Of a stretch of 34,248 bases of DNA, positions 1-8,800 are shown piece after piece. Source of the stretch: Bacteroidales bacterium UBA4360 (lineage in GTDB: Bacteria; Bacteroidota; Bacteroidia; Bacteroidales; UBA932); the NCBI GenBank assembly GCA_002393945.1, contig DGSO01000013.1:253141-287388 (forward strand), read 5' to 3'. How positions within the stretch are numbered: the stretch's first letter is position 1; each line of letters opens with the position of its first letter. Both the position numbers and the translations under genes were made by a program. The notes beneath the pieces are model-generated. The model ran no database searches. It was not told the DNA's origin and was given only the letters and a program-made list of their open reading frames with translations.

Positions 1-894
1 GCCATCTTCTTCGGCCTCTCCGGAACCGGCAAGACCACCCTCTCCACAGACCCCAAGCGTCTCCTCATCGGCGATGATGAACACGGCTGGGATAACAAGG
101 GCGTCTTCAACTTCGAAGGCGGCTGCTATGCCAAGGTCATCAAGCTTGACAAGGAATCCGAACCCGACATCTACAACGCAATCCGCAGGGATGCCCTCCT
201 TGAGAACGTTACCGTAGATGCAAACGGCAAGATCGACTTCAACGACAAGTCCGTTACCGAGAACACCCGCGTCAGCTATCCTATCTACCACATTGATAAG
301 ATCGTCCGTCCGGACAGCCACGGCCCCGCAGCAAAGCAGGTCATCTTCCTCAGTGCCGATGCCTTCGGCGTCCTGCCTCCCGTCTCTATCCTGAACGCAG
401 AGCAGACCAAGTACTACTTCCTCTCCGGCTTCACCGCCAAGCTCGCAGGTACCGAGCGCGGCATCACCGAGCCCACTCCCACCTTCTCCGCCTGCTTCGG
501 CCAGGCCTTCCTTGAGCTCCATCCTACAAAGTATGCAGAGGAACTCGTTAAGAAGATGAAGAAGAGCGGTGCAAAGGCATACCTCGTGAACACCGGCTGG
601 AACGGTACAGGCAAGCGCATCTCCATCCGCGACACCCGCGGTATCATCGATGCCATCCTCTCCGGCGCCATCGACAAGGCTCCCACCAAGGTTATTCCTT
701 ACTTCAACTTCACCGTTCCTACAAAGCTCGAAGGTGTTGACACCGGTATCCTCGATCCTCGTGACACCTACAAGAACCCTGCAGAATGGGAAGAGAAGGC
801 AAAAGACCTCGCAGGCCGCTTCATCAAGAACTTCCACAAGTATGAAAGCAACCGTGCAGGCAAGGCCCTCGTAAAGGCTGGTCCGAAGCTTTAA
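1..894 (+). CDS. pckA: Phosphoenolpyruvate carboxykinase (ATP), 3' part
   Basis: This is the C-terminal 297 residues of ATP-dependent PEP carboxykinase, which converts oxaloacetate and ATP to PEP, CO2 and ADP. In Bacteroidota it also runs in the carboxylating direction during fermentation. Frame 1 is open from base 1 to the TAA at 892-894. The first visible residues contain the kinase P-loop GLSGTGKTTLS, followed by the acidic stretch IGDDEHGW, both typical of this family. Further on come the conserved NTGWNGTG and the arginine-rich IRDTRGIIDAIL. The 5' part, including the substrate-binding N-terminal domain, lies outside the window. Codon choice is strongly biased, as in gap, which suggests high expression. 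Hairpin terminators follow the stop. The identification is very secure. Confidence 0.97.
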   Translation, partial: AIFFGLSGTGKTTLSTDPKRLLIGDDEHGWDNKGVFNFEGGCYAKVIKLDKESEPDIYNAIRRDALLENVTVDANGKIDFNDKSVTENTRVSYPIYHIDKIVRPDSHGPAAKQVIFLSADAFGVLPPVSILNAEQTKYYFLSGFTAKLAGTERGITEPTPTFSACFGQAFLELHPTKYAEELVKKMKKSGAKAYLVNTGWNGTGKRISIRDTRGIIDAILSGAIDKAPTKVIPYFNFTVPTKLEGVDTGILDPRDTYKNPAEWEEKAKDLAGRFIKNFHKYESNRAGKALVKAGPKL

Positions 895-903
895 TTTGGC
901 AGC

Positions 904-930
904 GGCCAGTTATTACGCAATTTGGCCCTT
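904..930 (+). terminator. Weak hairpin downstream of pckA
   Basis: A short inverted repeat (GGCCA ... TGGCC, about 5 bp with a 14-nt loop) begins 10 nt after the pckA stop and is followed by CTTTTTC. It may be a first, weak Rho-independent terminator ahead of the stronger hairpin that follows. The stem is short, so confidence is modest. Confidence 0.4.
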
Positions 931-933
931 TTT

Positions 934-975
934 CGTGTAACAGGTGGCTCGTCCGGGCCACCTGTTACACGTTTT
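934..975 (+). terminator. Rho-independent terminator of pckA
   Basis: A perfect 15-bp stem (934-948 pairing with 957-971) encloses an 8-nt loop and is followed by TTTT and, after a few bases, a second T run. This is a textbook intrinsic terminator separating pckA from the BASS transporter gene. Confidence 0.85.
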
Positions 976-989
976 AGCCTGTTTTTGTG

Positions 990-1018
990 TTGCAGGTGGA
1001 TATTTTTTTCTATATTTA
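990..1018 (+). promoter_or_regulatory. Possible promoter of the BASS transporter gene
   Basis: A TTG at 990-992 is followed 18 nt later by TATATTTA (1011-1018). This matches the Bacteroidota -7 consensus TAnnTTTG at all but the last base. It lies just after the pckA terminator and 22 nt before the chosen ATG. The match and spacing are imperfect, so this is a tentative call. Confidence 0.35.
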
Positions 1019-1040
1019 TGCGTTAAAACCTAAACCACAC

Positions 1041-1988
1041 ATGACACAGGAAGTTATCCAAAGCATTGACGGCATCCAGGTTACCCTTAATGCCGGAGGA
1101 ATGAACACTATCAATATTGTCCTGGCATTCGTTATGTTCGGCGTAGCGCTGGGAATCAAGCCAAGGATTTTCGTAGAAGTATTCAAGAAACCAAAGTCAG
1201 TGCTTCTTGGAATGTGCTGCCAGCTCATACTGCTGCCGGCGTTCACCTGCCTTCTGGCTATACTCATGGGTTCTTGGATTTCTCCCATGATGGGTCTTGG
1301 AATGATACTGGTGGCGGCGTGTCCAGGAGGGAACATTTCCAACTTCATGTCGTCCCTGGGAAAGGCCAATATCGAGCTCTCAGTGAGCCTCACGGCCATT
1401 TCTACGGCGCTTGCGGTGTTTATGACCCCGTTCAATTTCTGGCTTTGGGGCAGTATATATCTGCACACCGCTTCCGTTGCGGCAGAAGTCCCGACTTTGG
1501 TTATTCCTCTATGGGAAGTGTTCAAGACCATCTTCATCCTTCTGGGCATTCCGCTCACTCTGGGCATACTCACTTCACACTATCTGCCAAAGGTCGCAGA
1601 AGCCTTGAAAAAGCCCCTGCAGTGGATTTCAATTGTGTTTTTCATTGCAATGGTTGTGCTTTCCTTCTCCAGCAACATGGCGGCCTTCCTTCAGTGCGTG
1701 AAGTACATCTTCATGGTTGTGTTCGTGCATAATCTCATGGCTCTTGGCATCGGTTACGGTGTTGGGACGATAGCCAAGGTTCCTTTCCGTGACCGCCGTA
1801 CCCTTACCATTGAGACAGGCATCCAGAACTCGGGCCTTGGACTTGCCCTCATGCTTGGAACGAGCATCTTTGCGAATTTCCCTCCTCACGGAGGCATGCT
1901 GGTCATAACCGCATGGTGGGGGATATGGCACATAGTGTCCGGCCTTACCGTTGCAACCATCTTCAACCGCTCCAAGAGGAATGCCTAA
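1041..1988 (+). CDS. Bile acid:sodium symporter (BASS) family transporter
   Basis: This 315-residue protein is almost entirely hydrophobic, with about nine to ten likely membrane segments, as expected for the BASS fold. Two family hallmarks are visible: the crossover-type stretch ACPGGNISN near residue 100, and the glutamate-containing ETGIQNSGLGLAL in the second half, which corresponds to sodium- and substrate-binding segments. Known relatives move bile acids, pyruvate, pantothenate or other organic anions with sodium. The substrate cannot be read from sequence. The ATG at 1041 is preferred over an upstream in-frame GTG at 987, because the family alignment begins near MTQEV and a possible promoter lies between them. 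The stop overlaps the next gene by 8 nt, so the two are probably cotranscribed and translationally coupled. Confidence 0.9.
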   Translation: MTQEVIQSIDGIQVTLNAGGMNTINIVLAFVMFGVALGIKPRIFVEVFKKPKSVLLGMCCQLILLPAFTCLLAILMGSWISPMMGLGMILVAACPGGNISNFMSSLGKANIELSVSLTAISTALAVFMTPFNFWLWGSIYLHTASVAAEVPTLVIPLWEVFKTIFILLGIPLTLGILTSHYLPKVAEALKKPLQWISIVFFIAMVVLSFSSNMAAFLQCVKYIFMVVFVHNLMALGIGYGVGTIAKVPFRDRRTLTIETGIQNSGLGLALMLGTSIFANFPPHGGMLVITAWWGIWHIVSGLTVATIFNRSKRNA

Positions 1989-2895
1989 GATCTGGGAGTA
2001 TAACCGCCTTTATGCCTTCCTGCGCCCTTATGTAGACTTCTGCACAAGGGAGAGCTATGAGCGTGTCAAGGTGTCCGGCTCCATCCCCGACGACGGGGCA
2101 GTGGTCCTGGCTCCCAACCATACAAACACCCTCATGGATGCCCTTGTGGTGCTCCAGAGCCGTCATGACCGTACTGTCTTCGGCGCCAGGGCGGACATTT
2201 TCCGCCAGAGCACGGCAAACAAGATACTCCGCTTCCTGAAGATTCTTCCCATGGCCCGTCAGCGTGACGGCATGGAAACGCTTATGTCAAGTTACGGAAC
2301 GTTTGCAGAGATTGAGGACACCCTGGATCACGAGGTGCCGTTCTGTATGTTTCCGGAAGGACGTCACACCCCCGGGCGTGAACTTCAGCCCCTACGGAAG
2401 GGCATTGCCAGGATAGCACAGAAAAGTGCCAGGACCAGAAAGACTTACATAGTTCCCACCGGCATCAACTATGCTCATTTCTATAGATACAGAAGCGCTG
2501 TGGAACTGGTATACGGCCCCGCACTGGAGGTAGACCCCGACATGGACGAAAAACAGCTTCTGGAGCAGTTGCATGACAGGATGTCGTCCCTGGTGTTCCA
2601 TGAGGCGCCGCAGTGGCATTACCGCTGGTGGCTCATCCCGCTGTTCCCACTTGCTGCCGTCCTTAGCCTTCCCATGTGGCTCACTGCCGAGATTATCTGC
2701 CGCAAAATCAAGGACAAGGCCTTCTCCAACTCCGTACGTTTCCTCGTGAAGCTGGTGATGGAGCCCTTACTCCTTCTCATCTACGCCATAGTCTTCGGCT
2801 TCACCCTGCCGCTATGGGCAGCACTTCTTCTCATCGTGTACTTCGTATTCTCGTACGGGATATTCTACGACGTGGTGAACATATCGCGGAAATAG
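1981..2895 (+). CDS. PlsC-type 1-acyl-glycerol-3-phosphate acyltransferase family protein
   Basis: This 304-residue membrane-associated acyltransferase of the LPLAT/PlsC superfamily probably acylates lysophosphatidic acid or a related glycerolipid. Motif I appears as NHTNTLMD (H47, D53; one residue longer than the classical HX4D). The phosphate-binding motif FPEGRHT lies near residues 124-130. The C-terminal third carries hydrophobic segments (starting near WLIPLFPLAAVLSLP and LLLLIYAIVFGF) that likely anchor it in the inner membrane. The ATG at 1981 sits inside the stop region of the BASS gene (8-nt overlap). An upstream in-frame start would force a longer overlap and adds nothing conserved. 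The exact acyl acceptor is unknown. The gene ends one base before the convergent hydrolase gene. Confidence 0.85.
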   Translation: MPKIWEYNRLYAFLRPYVDFCTRESYERVKVSGSIPDDGAVVLAPNHTNTLMDALVVLQSRHDRTVFGARADIFRQSTANKILRFLKILPMARQRDGMETLMSSYGTFAEIEDTLDHEVPFCMFPEGRHTPGRELQPLRKGIARIAQKSARTRKTYIVPTGINYAHFYRYRSAVELVYGPALEVDPDMDEKQLLEQLHDRMSSLVFHEAPQWHYRWWLIPLFPLAAVLSLPMWLTAEIICRKIKDKAFSNSVRFLVKLVMEPLLLLIYAIVFGFTLPLWAALLLIVYFVFSYGIFYDVVNISRK

Positions 2896-2896
2896 A

Positions 2897-3805
2897 TTAA
2901 GCCCGCACAGTCAAACCGTCGTGCGCGGGCTGGACGGAGGAGCGTATGCCGCGGGACAGGCACAGATTGCGCAGCTCCTCGCAGAACTGCTCATGGCAGG
3001 GGAAGGTGTGGGAGAGGTGAGTGAGCCAGGTGTGCTCTGCACCTATGGTGTCTGCAAGTTCAAGGGCCTGGTCCAGGGAGAAATGGGAATGGTGCGGTTT
3101 GTAGCCTACGGTGTTAAGTGTGAGGTGCTTAAGGCCGTGCAGTTTCTCGAGTTCAGATGCGGGAAGGCTGCTCATGTCTGTTATATATGCGATGTCTCCG
3201 AATCGAAATCCCAGGACGGGCATTGTGTCGTGGTATCCGCGTATGGGAATCACGTTGGCATTCTCATGAGGGGCTCTTGCAACCTCGTTCGAGGAGGGGA
3301 GGAGGGAGCCGTCTGCCTGGCGGTAGAAGTAGCCGATGTCGTGGACCCATTCCAATTCTCCGGCGTCAGTTATAGGATCTACCCTGAAGGGCTTTTCGTC
3401 TATTAGGTGGATATGCCACTCGGGGGCGCCTGGGTACTTGTGCTCTGCGAAGGCATAAGCGTAGTCGTTGCGGAGTGTATTCAGGACTTTCTCTTCGCAG
3501 TATATCTCCGCGGCCTTGCGGTCTGTATAGTTTAGGGAGCGAACGTCGTCAAGGCCGCCCGTGTGATCCTTGTGGTTGTGGGTAAGGATGATTGCGTCAA
3601 GATGGCTCACTCCGGCCCGCAGCATCTGCGACCTGAAATCGGGGCCGGCGTCTATCAGTATTGTCAGTCCGTTCATCCTTACGAGGGCGCTTGAACGGTA
3701 CCGTTTGTCGTGCGGGTCCGTACTTTTGCATTTTGGGCAGTTGCAGCCGATGATTGGGACTCCCTGGGAGGTCCCGGTACCCATGAATGTGAGCTCTACA
3801 GGCAT
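2897..3805 (-). CDS. Metallo-beta-lactamase-fold hydrolase (PhnP/RNase Z-like)
   Basis: A 302-residue metallo-hydrolase. The N-terminus reads MGTGTSQGVPIIGCNCPKC, with C21, C23 and C26 resembling the extra metal-binding cysteines of PhnP-like cyclic phosphodiesterases. The metal motif HxHxDH follows as THNHKDHTGG (H76, H78, D80, H81). Further conserved points are IDAGPDFRSQM (residues 51-61) and the later DMSSL and THLSHTFP stretches that should supply the remaining ligands. Bacteroidota members are annotated only as MBL-fold metallohydrolases. A phosphodiester substrate is plausible but not shown. It is last in the tamB / RsmI-like / mtaB run, 42 nt after mtaB, with no convincing -7 box of its own, so it is probably read from the operon. 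Confidence 0.85.
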   Translation of the reverse strand: MPVELTFMGTGTSQGVPIIGCNCPKCKSTDPHDKRYRSSALVRMNGLTILIDAGPDFRSQMLRAGVSHLDAIILTHNHKDHTGGLDDVRSLNYTDRKAAEIYCEEKVLNTLRNDYAYAFAEHKYPGAPEWHIHLIDEKPFRVDPITDAGELEWVHDIGYFYRQADGSLLPSSNEVARAPHENANVIPIRGYHDTMPVLGFRFGDIAYITDMSSLPASELEKLHGLKHLTLNTVGYKPHHSHFSLDQALELADTIGAEHTWLTHLSHTFPCHEQFCEELRNLCLSRGIRSSVQPAHDGLTVRA

Positions 3806-3847
3806 GTAACTTTTTTGTTATGTATTAAAACAAAAATGTTTTACTTA

Positions 3848-5173
3848 TTAAATTACAATATCTTCTATCGTGTTTGCCTTTGAGGCGTCAAACGGGCGCT
3901 CAATCCTTATATAATTGCCCGTATAACCTCCCATGACCCCGTCTTTCTGTGCCGATTCCCACAGAACCTGCTCCGGAAGGCCCTTGTTTTCTGCCACGAA
4001 AGCGGCATGAAGTTCCTCGCACAGTGCCTCAAGCCTGGCAACCCTTTCTGTCTTTACGGAGTCCTGAACCTGGTCCGGCCAAGTGGCCGCGCGGGTGCCG
4101 GGACGCCTCGAATAAGGGAACACATGGATGAATGCAGGACGTATCCTTTCCTTGAGAAACCTGTAGGTCTCCATGAACAGTTCCTCCGTTTCTCCGGGCA
4201 GGCCCACAATAACATCAATGCCGAAGAAGACTTTGCTCTGTCCAGGCCTTTCCATGGCCGACCGGATATAATCAATCCTGCTTGCAAACAGCGCCGTGTC
4301 ATATCGGCGGCCCACCTTCTTGAGAAGGGTGTCGCTCCCGCTCTGCAGCGGAATATGGAAATGCCGGAGGAACTTTGTTCCCGAGGCAATCCAGTCCACA
4401 ATTTCCTCTGTGATAAGATTGGGCTCTATTGAGGAAATCCTGTATCTTTCGATTCCTTCAATCCCGTTCAGCATCTTGAGAAGATCCAGGAACGATTCAT
4501 CCGTTCCCCGGCCGTAATCTCCGGTATTCACACCGGTAAGTACAACCTCCTTGACCCCCTTTGCAGCTATGTCCCTGGCCATTTTCTCCACCTCACAGAG
4601 CGGAATGCTTCTGGACCTTCCCCTTGCATAAGGCACAGTACAGTATGCACAGAAATTGTCGCACCCATCCTGCACCTTAAGGAAACTCCTTGTCCGTTCC
4701 TCACCGCTTGAATACGCTCCAAACGTACTTCCGGTCTTGGATGGTACACATTCGGAAAACGTCGCTTCGCGACCCCTCCCATCTTCGATGGGCCCCTCCC
4801 TCTTATGAGCCCGAGGGTGGGCACAGTTTTCCGAACGTGTACCATCCAAGACCTCATTTACAAGTTTTGATTTCTCATTTGCGCCGAAGACCTTCCAGAC
4901 ACCGTCAATCTCCAGGAGTTTGTCGCCGCGGAGCTGGGCGTAGCAGCCGGTGACCACAATTCTGGCGTCGGGGGCTGTTTTGTGGGCCCTGCGTATGTAG
5001 TTACGGGATTTTTTTTCGGCCATTTCCGTTACGGAGCAGCTGTTCATCAGGTACACATCGGCAACGGAGGACCAGGGAACAACCTCCCAGCCGGCGGCAA
5101 GGAAGCCTCTTTCGTAGGTGGAGGTTTCGGCATAGTTGAGCTTGCAGCCCAGGGTTGTGAACGCTATCTTCAT
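3848..5173 (-). CDS. mtaB: tRNA t6A37 methylthiotransferase MtaB, carrying an in-frame palindromic insertion
   Basis: This radical-SAM enzyme converts N6-threonylcarbamoyladenosine at tRNA position 37 to the 2-methylthio form. The predicted protein has 441 residues. The N-terminal UPF0004 domain supplies C10, C46 and C77 for one iron-sulfur cluster. The radical-SAM motif CDNFCAYC (C171, C175, C178) binds the second. A TRAM-like stretch with GGYTGNY closes the protein. ATG at 5171-5173 overlaps the upstream TGA (ATGA), which fixes the start better than an upstream alternative. Residues of about 109-147, in the variable linker between the two cluster-binding domains, are encoded by a 121-bp palindromic element (4733-4853). 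The linker lengthens but no catalytic residue is touched and the frame is kept, so the gene is probably functional. Its substrate modification is made by TsaD, encoded nearby. Confidence 0.93.
   Translation of the reverse strand: MKIAFTTLGCKLNYAETSTYERGFLAAGWEVVPWSSVADVYLMNSCSVTEMAEKKSRNYIRRAHKTAPDARIVVTGCYAQLRGDKLLEIDGVWKVFGANEKSKLVNEVLDGTRSENCAHPRAHKREGPIEDGRGREATFSECVPSKTGSTFGAYSSGEERTRSFLKVQDGCDNFCAYCTVPYARGRSRSIPLCEVEKMARDIAAKGVKEVVLTGVNTGDYGRGTDESFLDLLKMLNGIEGIERYRISSIEPNLITEEIVDWIASGTKFLRHFHIPLQSGSDTLLKKVGRRYDTALFASRIDYIRSAMERPGQSKVFFGIDVIVGLPGETEELFMETYRFLKERIRPAFIHVFPYSRRPGTRAATWPDQVQDSVKTERVARLEALCEELHAAFVAENKGLPEQVLWESAQKDGVMGGYTGNYIRIERPFDASKANTIEDIVI
4733..4853 (+). repeat. In-frame palindromic cloverleaf element, copy 1 (inside mtaB)
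   Basis: Two 28-nt inverted arms (4733-4760 and 4826-4853) enclose a 65-nt core. The arms differ at one pair (A4750 opposite C4836), which becomes a G-U wobble in the mtaB mRNA. The core holds three hairpins: GTCGC/GCGAC (4761-4773), CCCATC/GATGGG (4778-4792), and CCCTCCCTC/GAGGGTGGG with one T-T mismatch (4794-4821). It matches the core of the copy at 32620-32742 at 62 of 65 positions, with two of the three differences in hairpin loops and the third in the single base linking hairpins 2 and 3. The element keeps the mtaB frame open and adds a polar, charged segment (start LDGTRSE, end VPSKTG) to the domain linker. The nearest known analogy is the Rickettsia palindromic elements, which also sit in frame inside genes. 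No sequence relation to them is claimed. Confidence 0.92.
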
Positions 5174-5874
5174 TGGGCCTGGATTATGAAAACGCAAGGT
5201 CTCTTGCCGATTGTGAAGCCCTGCTGCTTCTTCCAGGAAGCTATCGGCAGGGTTTTTATGAACTGGTCCTCGCAGGTGATGTTGGCCGCAATGCAGAGCA
5301 TGGTCCGGGGATTCAGGACGGAGAGCATGTCGGCAAAGAGGGAATCATTGCGGTAAGGCGTCTCGATGAGGATCTGGCTCTGGTGGAAAGACTTTTTCTC
5401 CAGGCTCCGGAGGGCGCTGCGGCGCTCTTCCGTCTTTGCCGGAATGTAGCCGTTGAAGGCGAAGCTCTGGCCGTCGAGGCCAGATGACATGAGCGCCATC
5501 ATGAGGGAAGACGGTCCCACGAAGGGAACAACCTCTATCCCGTGCGCATGGCAGAGGGCAACAAGGCGGGCTCCCGGGTCAGCTACTGCGGGAAGGCCGG
5601 CTTCTGAAATCAGGCCCACGGATCGGCCTTCAAACAGCTTCAGGAGGCCTTCGACCTCAGAAGGAGAGGTGTGCTCATTCAAGGTATGGAATTCCAGCTC
5701 CTGGATGTGCCCCTTAAGTCCTGCGGCAGAGAGGAAGCGGCGTGCGGTACGCTCTTCTTCCACCACGTAGCACTGCAGTTCCGGCAGTTTTGCCAGGAGG
5801 GATGCAGGGAGGACATCGGCAGGGGCGCCGTCTCCGAGAGGGGAGGGTATGAGGTAAAGTTTTCCTTTATTCAT
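5170..5874 (-). CDS. RsmI-related SAM-dependent methyltransferase (tetrapyrrole methylase family)
   Basis: A 234-residue protein of the tetrapyrrole (corrin/porphyrin) methylase fold, related to RsmI, which 2'-O-methylates C1402 of 16S rRNA. Visible family features are the N-terminal LYLIPSPLGD, the SAM-binding-type ISEAGLPAVADPGARLV (near residues 93-109) and PFVGPSSLMMALMSSGL. It is shorter than standard RsmI (about 270-290 residues) and lacks its C-terminal extension. Bacteroidota often encode both a full RsmI and a short paralogue of this type, so I leave the symbol empty. The ATG at 5872-5874 overlaps the tamB stop by 8 nt, and its TGA overlaps the mtaB ATG, indicating a translationally coupled operon. 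The true substrate (rRNA or another) is uncertain. Confidence 0.8.
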   Translation of the reverse strand: MNKGKLYLIPSPLGDGAPADVLPASLLAKLPELQCYVVEEERTARRFLSAAGLKGHIQELEFHTLNEHTSPSEVEGLLKLFEGRSVGLISEAGLPAVADPGARLVALCHAHGIEVVPFVGPSSLMMALMSSGLDGQSFAFNGYIPAKTEERRSALRSLEKKSFHQSQILIETPYRNDSLFADMLSVLNPRTMLCIAANITCEDQFIKTLPIASWKKQQGFTIGKRPCVFIIQAQ

Positions 5875-8800
5875 CTTTTGGAACTATGGTTGTACGGCCG
5901 GTTGTGTCTACCTGGAGGGTTACCGTCCCCTCAGGGTTCAGAAGGGCGTCTACAGCCTCCTGGCGCAGCGTTTCCTTGGGGGTGAACAGTTCGTGCAGGA
6001 ACTGGCTTATCGTGGCGAAATCCCTCTGATAGGCAATACCGGCGCCGTTTCGCTGGCTGTTGTCAAGGTAGGAGGAGAACTGGTCGGCAGAATGGGAGAA
6101 GAGGTTCAGTCGCAGGCTTCCGGTCTTGTTCACCTTGACTTCGACGTCCAGGTCTCCAGCCACTTCGTTCGTGGAAACCCCGTACTGCTGCTTGTTGCCG
6201 ATGTTGCCGTTCACTATCACCCTGTTGTTGAACAGCTGGGTGGAAAGCGCAACGTCAAATACGTCATCTCCCGTATTGGATGAGCTGTAATTCAAGCCGA
6301 GGTCCAGGGGAATATCCAGTTTCTGGAAGATGGAATTCATCTGTCCGGCCATGATACCGGCAACGTTGGAGAATACTGTATTGGTGCCTCCGGTGGTGAT
6401 TCCGGTATCTTCCTCGGGCAGGAAGTTTCCTGTCACCAGCAGTGCCAGGAACTGTTTCTGGACCTTATCCTCTGTATTGAGGGCGCTCTTTACCAGGGCA
6501 TCGGTGCCGGGATTGAGGTCCGGAACGTCTATGTTGAAACCTAGCTTAGGATTGCTCAACTTGTCGGAAATGGAGATCAAACAGTCGACATCACGCCTTG
6601 ACGTAGCATTATCGTCGGATATCAGCGCAGCCAGCGTAGTCTTTGTGGAGTACTTTCCAACCACGTCCAGGTCTGAATCCCAGATATCGCCGTTGAAGCG
6701 GATGGAACTTCCGTTTTCAATGGAAAAGTCCTTGGAAACCAGGCCCATGATGGAAAGGTGGAAGTTGCCCTGCGTGAGGACGTAATTGCCTCCCAGGTTC
6801 ATGACATCCTGCGAAGGAATTAGCTCCAGCTCTATGATTCCGTTGCCCGCTCCGTTCATGTACATTCCATCTCCGAGGTCGATGTAAACGCCTGTCTCCG
6901 GGTTTGCCGATACCCTCAGGTGAACGTTCAGATTGCTCTGCTGGGTTTCGGCTTTGGAGCTTGCGAGGAGCATCTGCTCGAAAGGATCAAGTTCTTCCTC
7001 TGCCGGCGGTTCCACGAATGTGAGAAGGGCCATCGAGCGACTGCTTCCGCTGCCGTTCACCGGAATCCGGATATTGCCGCCGGACGTTGTACGTGCATCA
7101 ACATCCAGCAGCAGGGCGTTCATAGGGCCGATAATGTCGGCCCTTCCGGACGCATACACGTCGCCGCTGAGGGTGGAGTTCACCCCGCGCGGAACTCCGA
7201 CTACATGCATTTCGTTGAAGTTCACGTGCGCGTCCATGCCAAGGTTCTTGAATCCGCCCCATTCGACGCTGCCTGTTACGCGCCCGCTGCCTCCGGTGCC
7301 GTCGGCAAGCGTGACATCGTCGAAATGCAGGCCGAAATCATCCACGGACAGGTTCCCGGACACCTGGTAGGGGACTCTGGTGAAGTCCAGCTCGAGAATG
7401 CCGTCTTCAAGGTGCAGGCCGCGGCTGGAGAGGTGCATGTCGTCCAGCTTCCCGCCGAATGTGACCACTCCGCTGAGGGCTCCCTCCGTCTTGGAGAATA
7501 CGTCGTCCAGGATGAACGAAGCGTAGCCAAGGTCCAGTTGCAGCAGCTTCGCCGTGACTCCGAGTTCGTGCTTTGCAGGCGAATACAGACCCTTCACATC
7601 GATGTTGCTTATGGCCTGGAGACGGTTGGCAAGGGAGAATTCGAATCCCTGTGCGGCATCGTCCCAGTGGCTTTCCAGATTGAGCGTTCCGGCTTTCCTG
7701 CCGGAGACGTAAGTGGAGTCGCAGGTAATCGAGGCTATAAGGCCAGGAGTGGGGGAAGCCGGCGAAATGACCATGGCCTGACCGCTTGCGCGCCCTGCGA
7801 GCGAAGGGCTGCTGCCAGTAACGCTGTCAAGCATCGACATGTCAAACTTCCGGAGACTCAGCTTCAGCGTATCCTTCTTTTCTGCGGAGAAACCGCCATG
7901 GACGAGGATGGATTCGTCATCGTGCCTTGCCTGGAGGTTGTTTATCTTGAAGTCTCCGCCCTTTATGACTATGTCTCCGGAGCTCAGGCCCCAGCCTTCG
8001 CCGCCGTAGTAGATATTGGAAGGAAGTGCCCTTGCAACCATCTTGAGTCCGTCCCTTTCGCGCTGTATGTCTCCTGAGAGGTATACCTGCGCTTTGGTAT
8101 CGTCGTCATTGGCAAAGGAATAACCTATGCCCAGATGGTTGTCCTTGGCGAAGAGGGTGAGGTTGTTGTCTTTGAGTTCGGCTCCGGAGAGGAAGAGCGC
8201 AGAGCTCTTGATCCTTGCCTGAATGCTTTCGGAGACGTTGTCCAGGATTACGTTCAGGCCCTTTAGGTACCTTCCGTTGTACATGAGCCTTGAGGAGCTT
8301 GCGCCGCCCTTCAGCTGCCCGTCCCTGCCGATTTTCAGGTTCAGCGAGGTGCCGTCGGCAACGTAGACACCGGGAGCGAAGAAGTCCAGGATGTCCTGGG
8401 CCTTGTGGATGATAAGGCTCACGTCGTAGGAAGCTCCGCTCCACGGTGCGGACTTGCTGTCTGCAAGGGCGGGAAGGTTCCTGTCGATGACAAGGCTCTT
8501 GATGTCGTTTGCGAAGGACAGGATGGATTCATCGCCAACGAAACTGCCCTCCATGAAATCGGACCTGAGCTGGATACGGTTCACATTGTCGTTTGAATGC
8601 GAATTGATGGACACAGTGCCGATATCGTGGAACCCGGAAGGACTTTCCAGCGTGAAATCATTGACCTGCACGTAGCCAAGCAGTTCACCCTTGTCTGTCC
8701 GTACGAAGTCCGAATGAGCGAGGAGGGTGAGCCTTGACTTCGGCCTTGCATCGATATGGAGGGCGTGGAGGTCGGCATAGGCAAGGTTTGCGTAGAAACG

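Noticed and set aside
4733..4853. Insertion sequence or MITE with target-site duplication
   Set aside because: No direct duplication flanks the arms clearly and no transposase is present in the window. A MITE-like origin remains possible but is not shown.
6920..8077. A 385-codon open frame on the plus strand
   Set aside because: It is antisense to tamB, has no family features and no promoter, and arises from the codon bias of the GC-rich gene.
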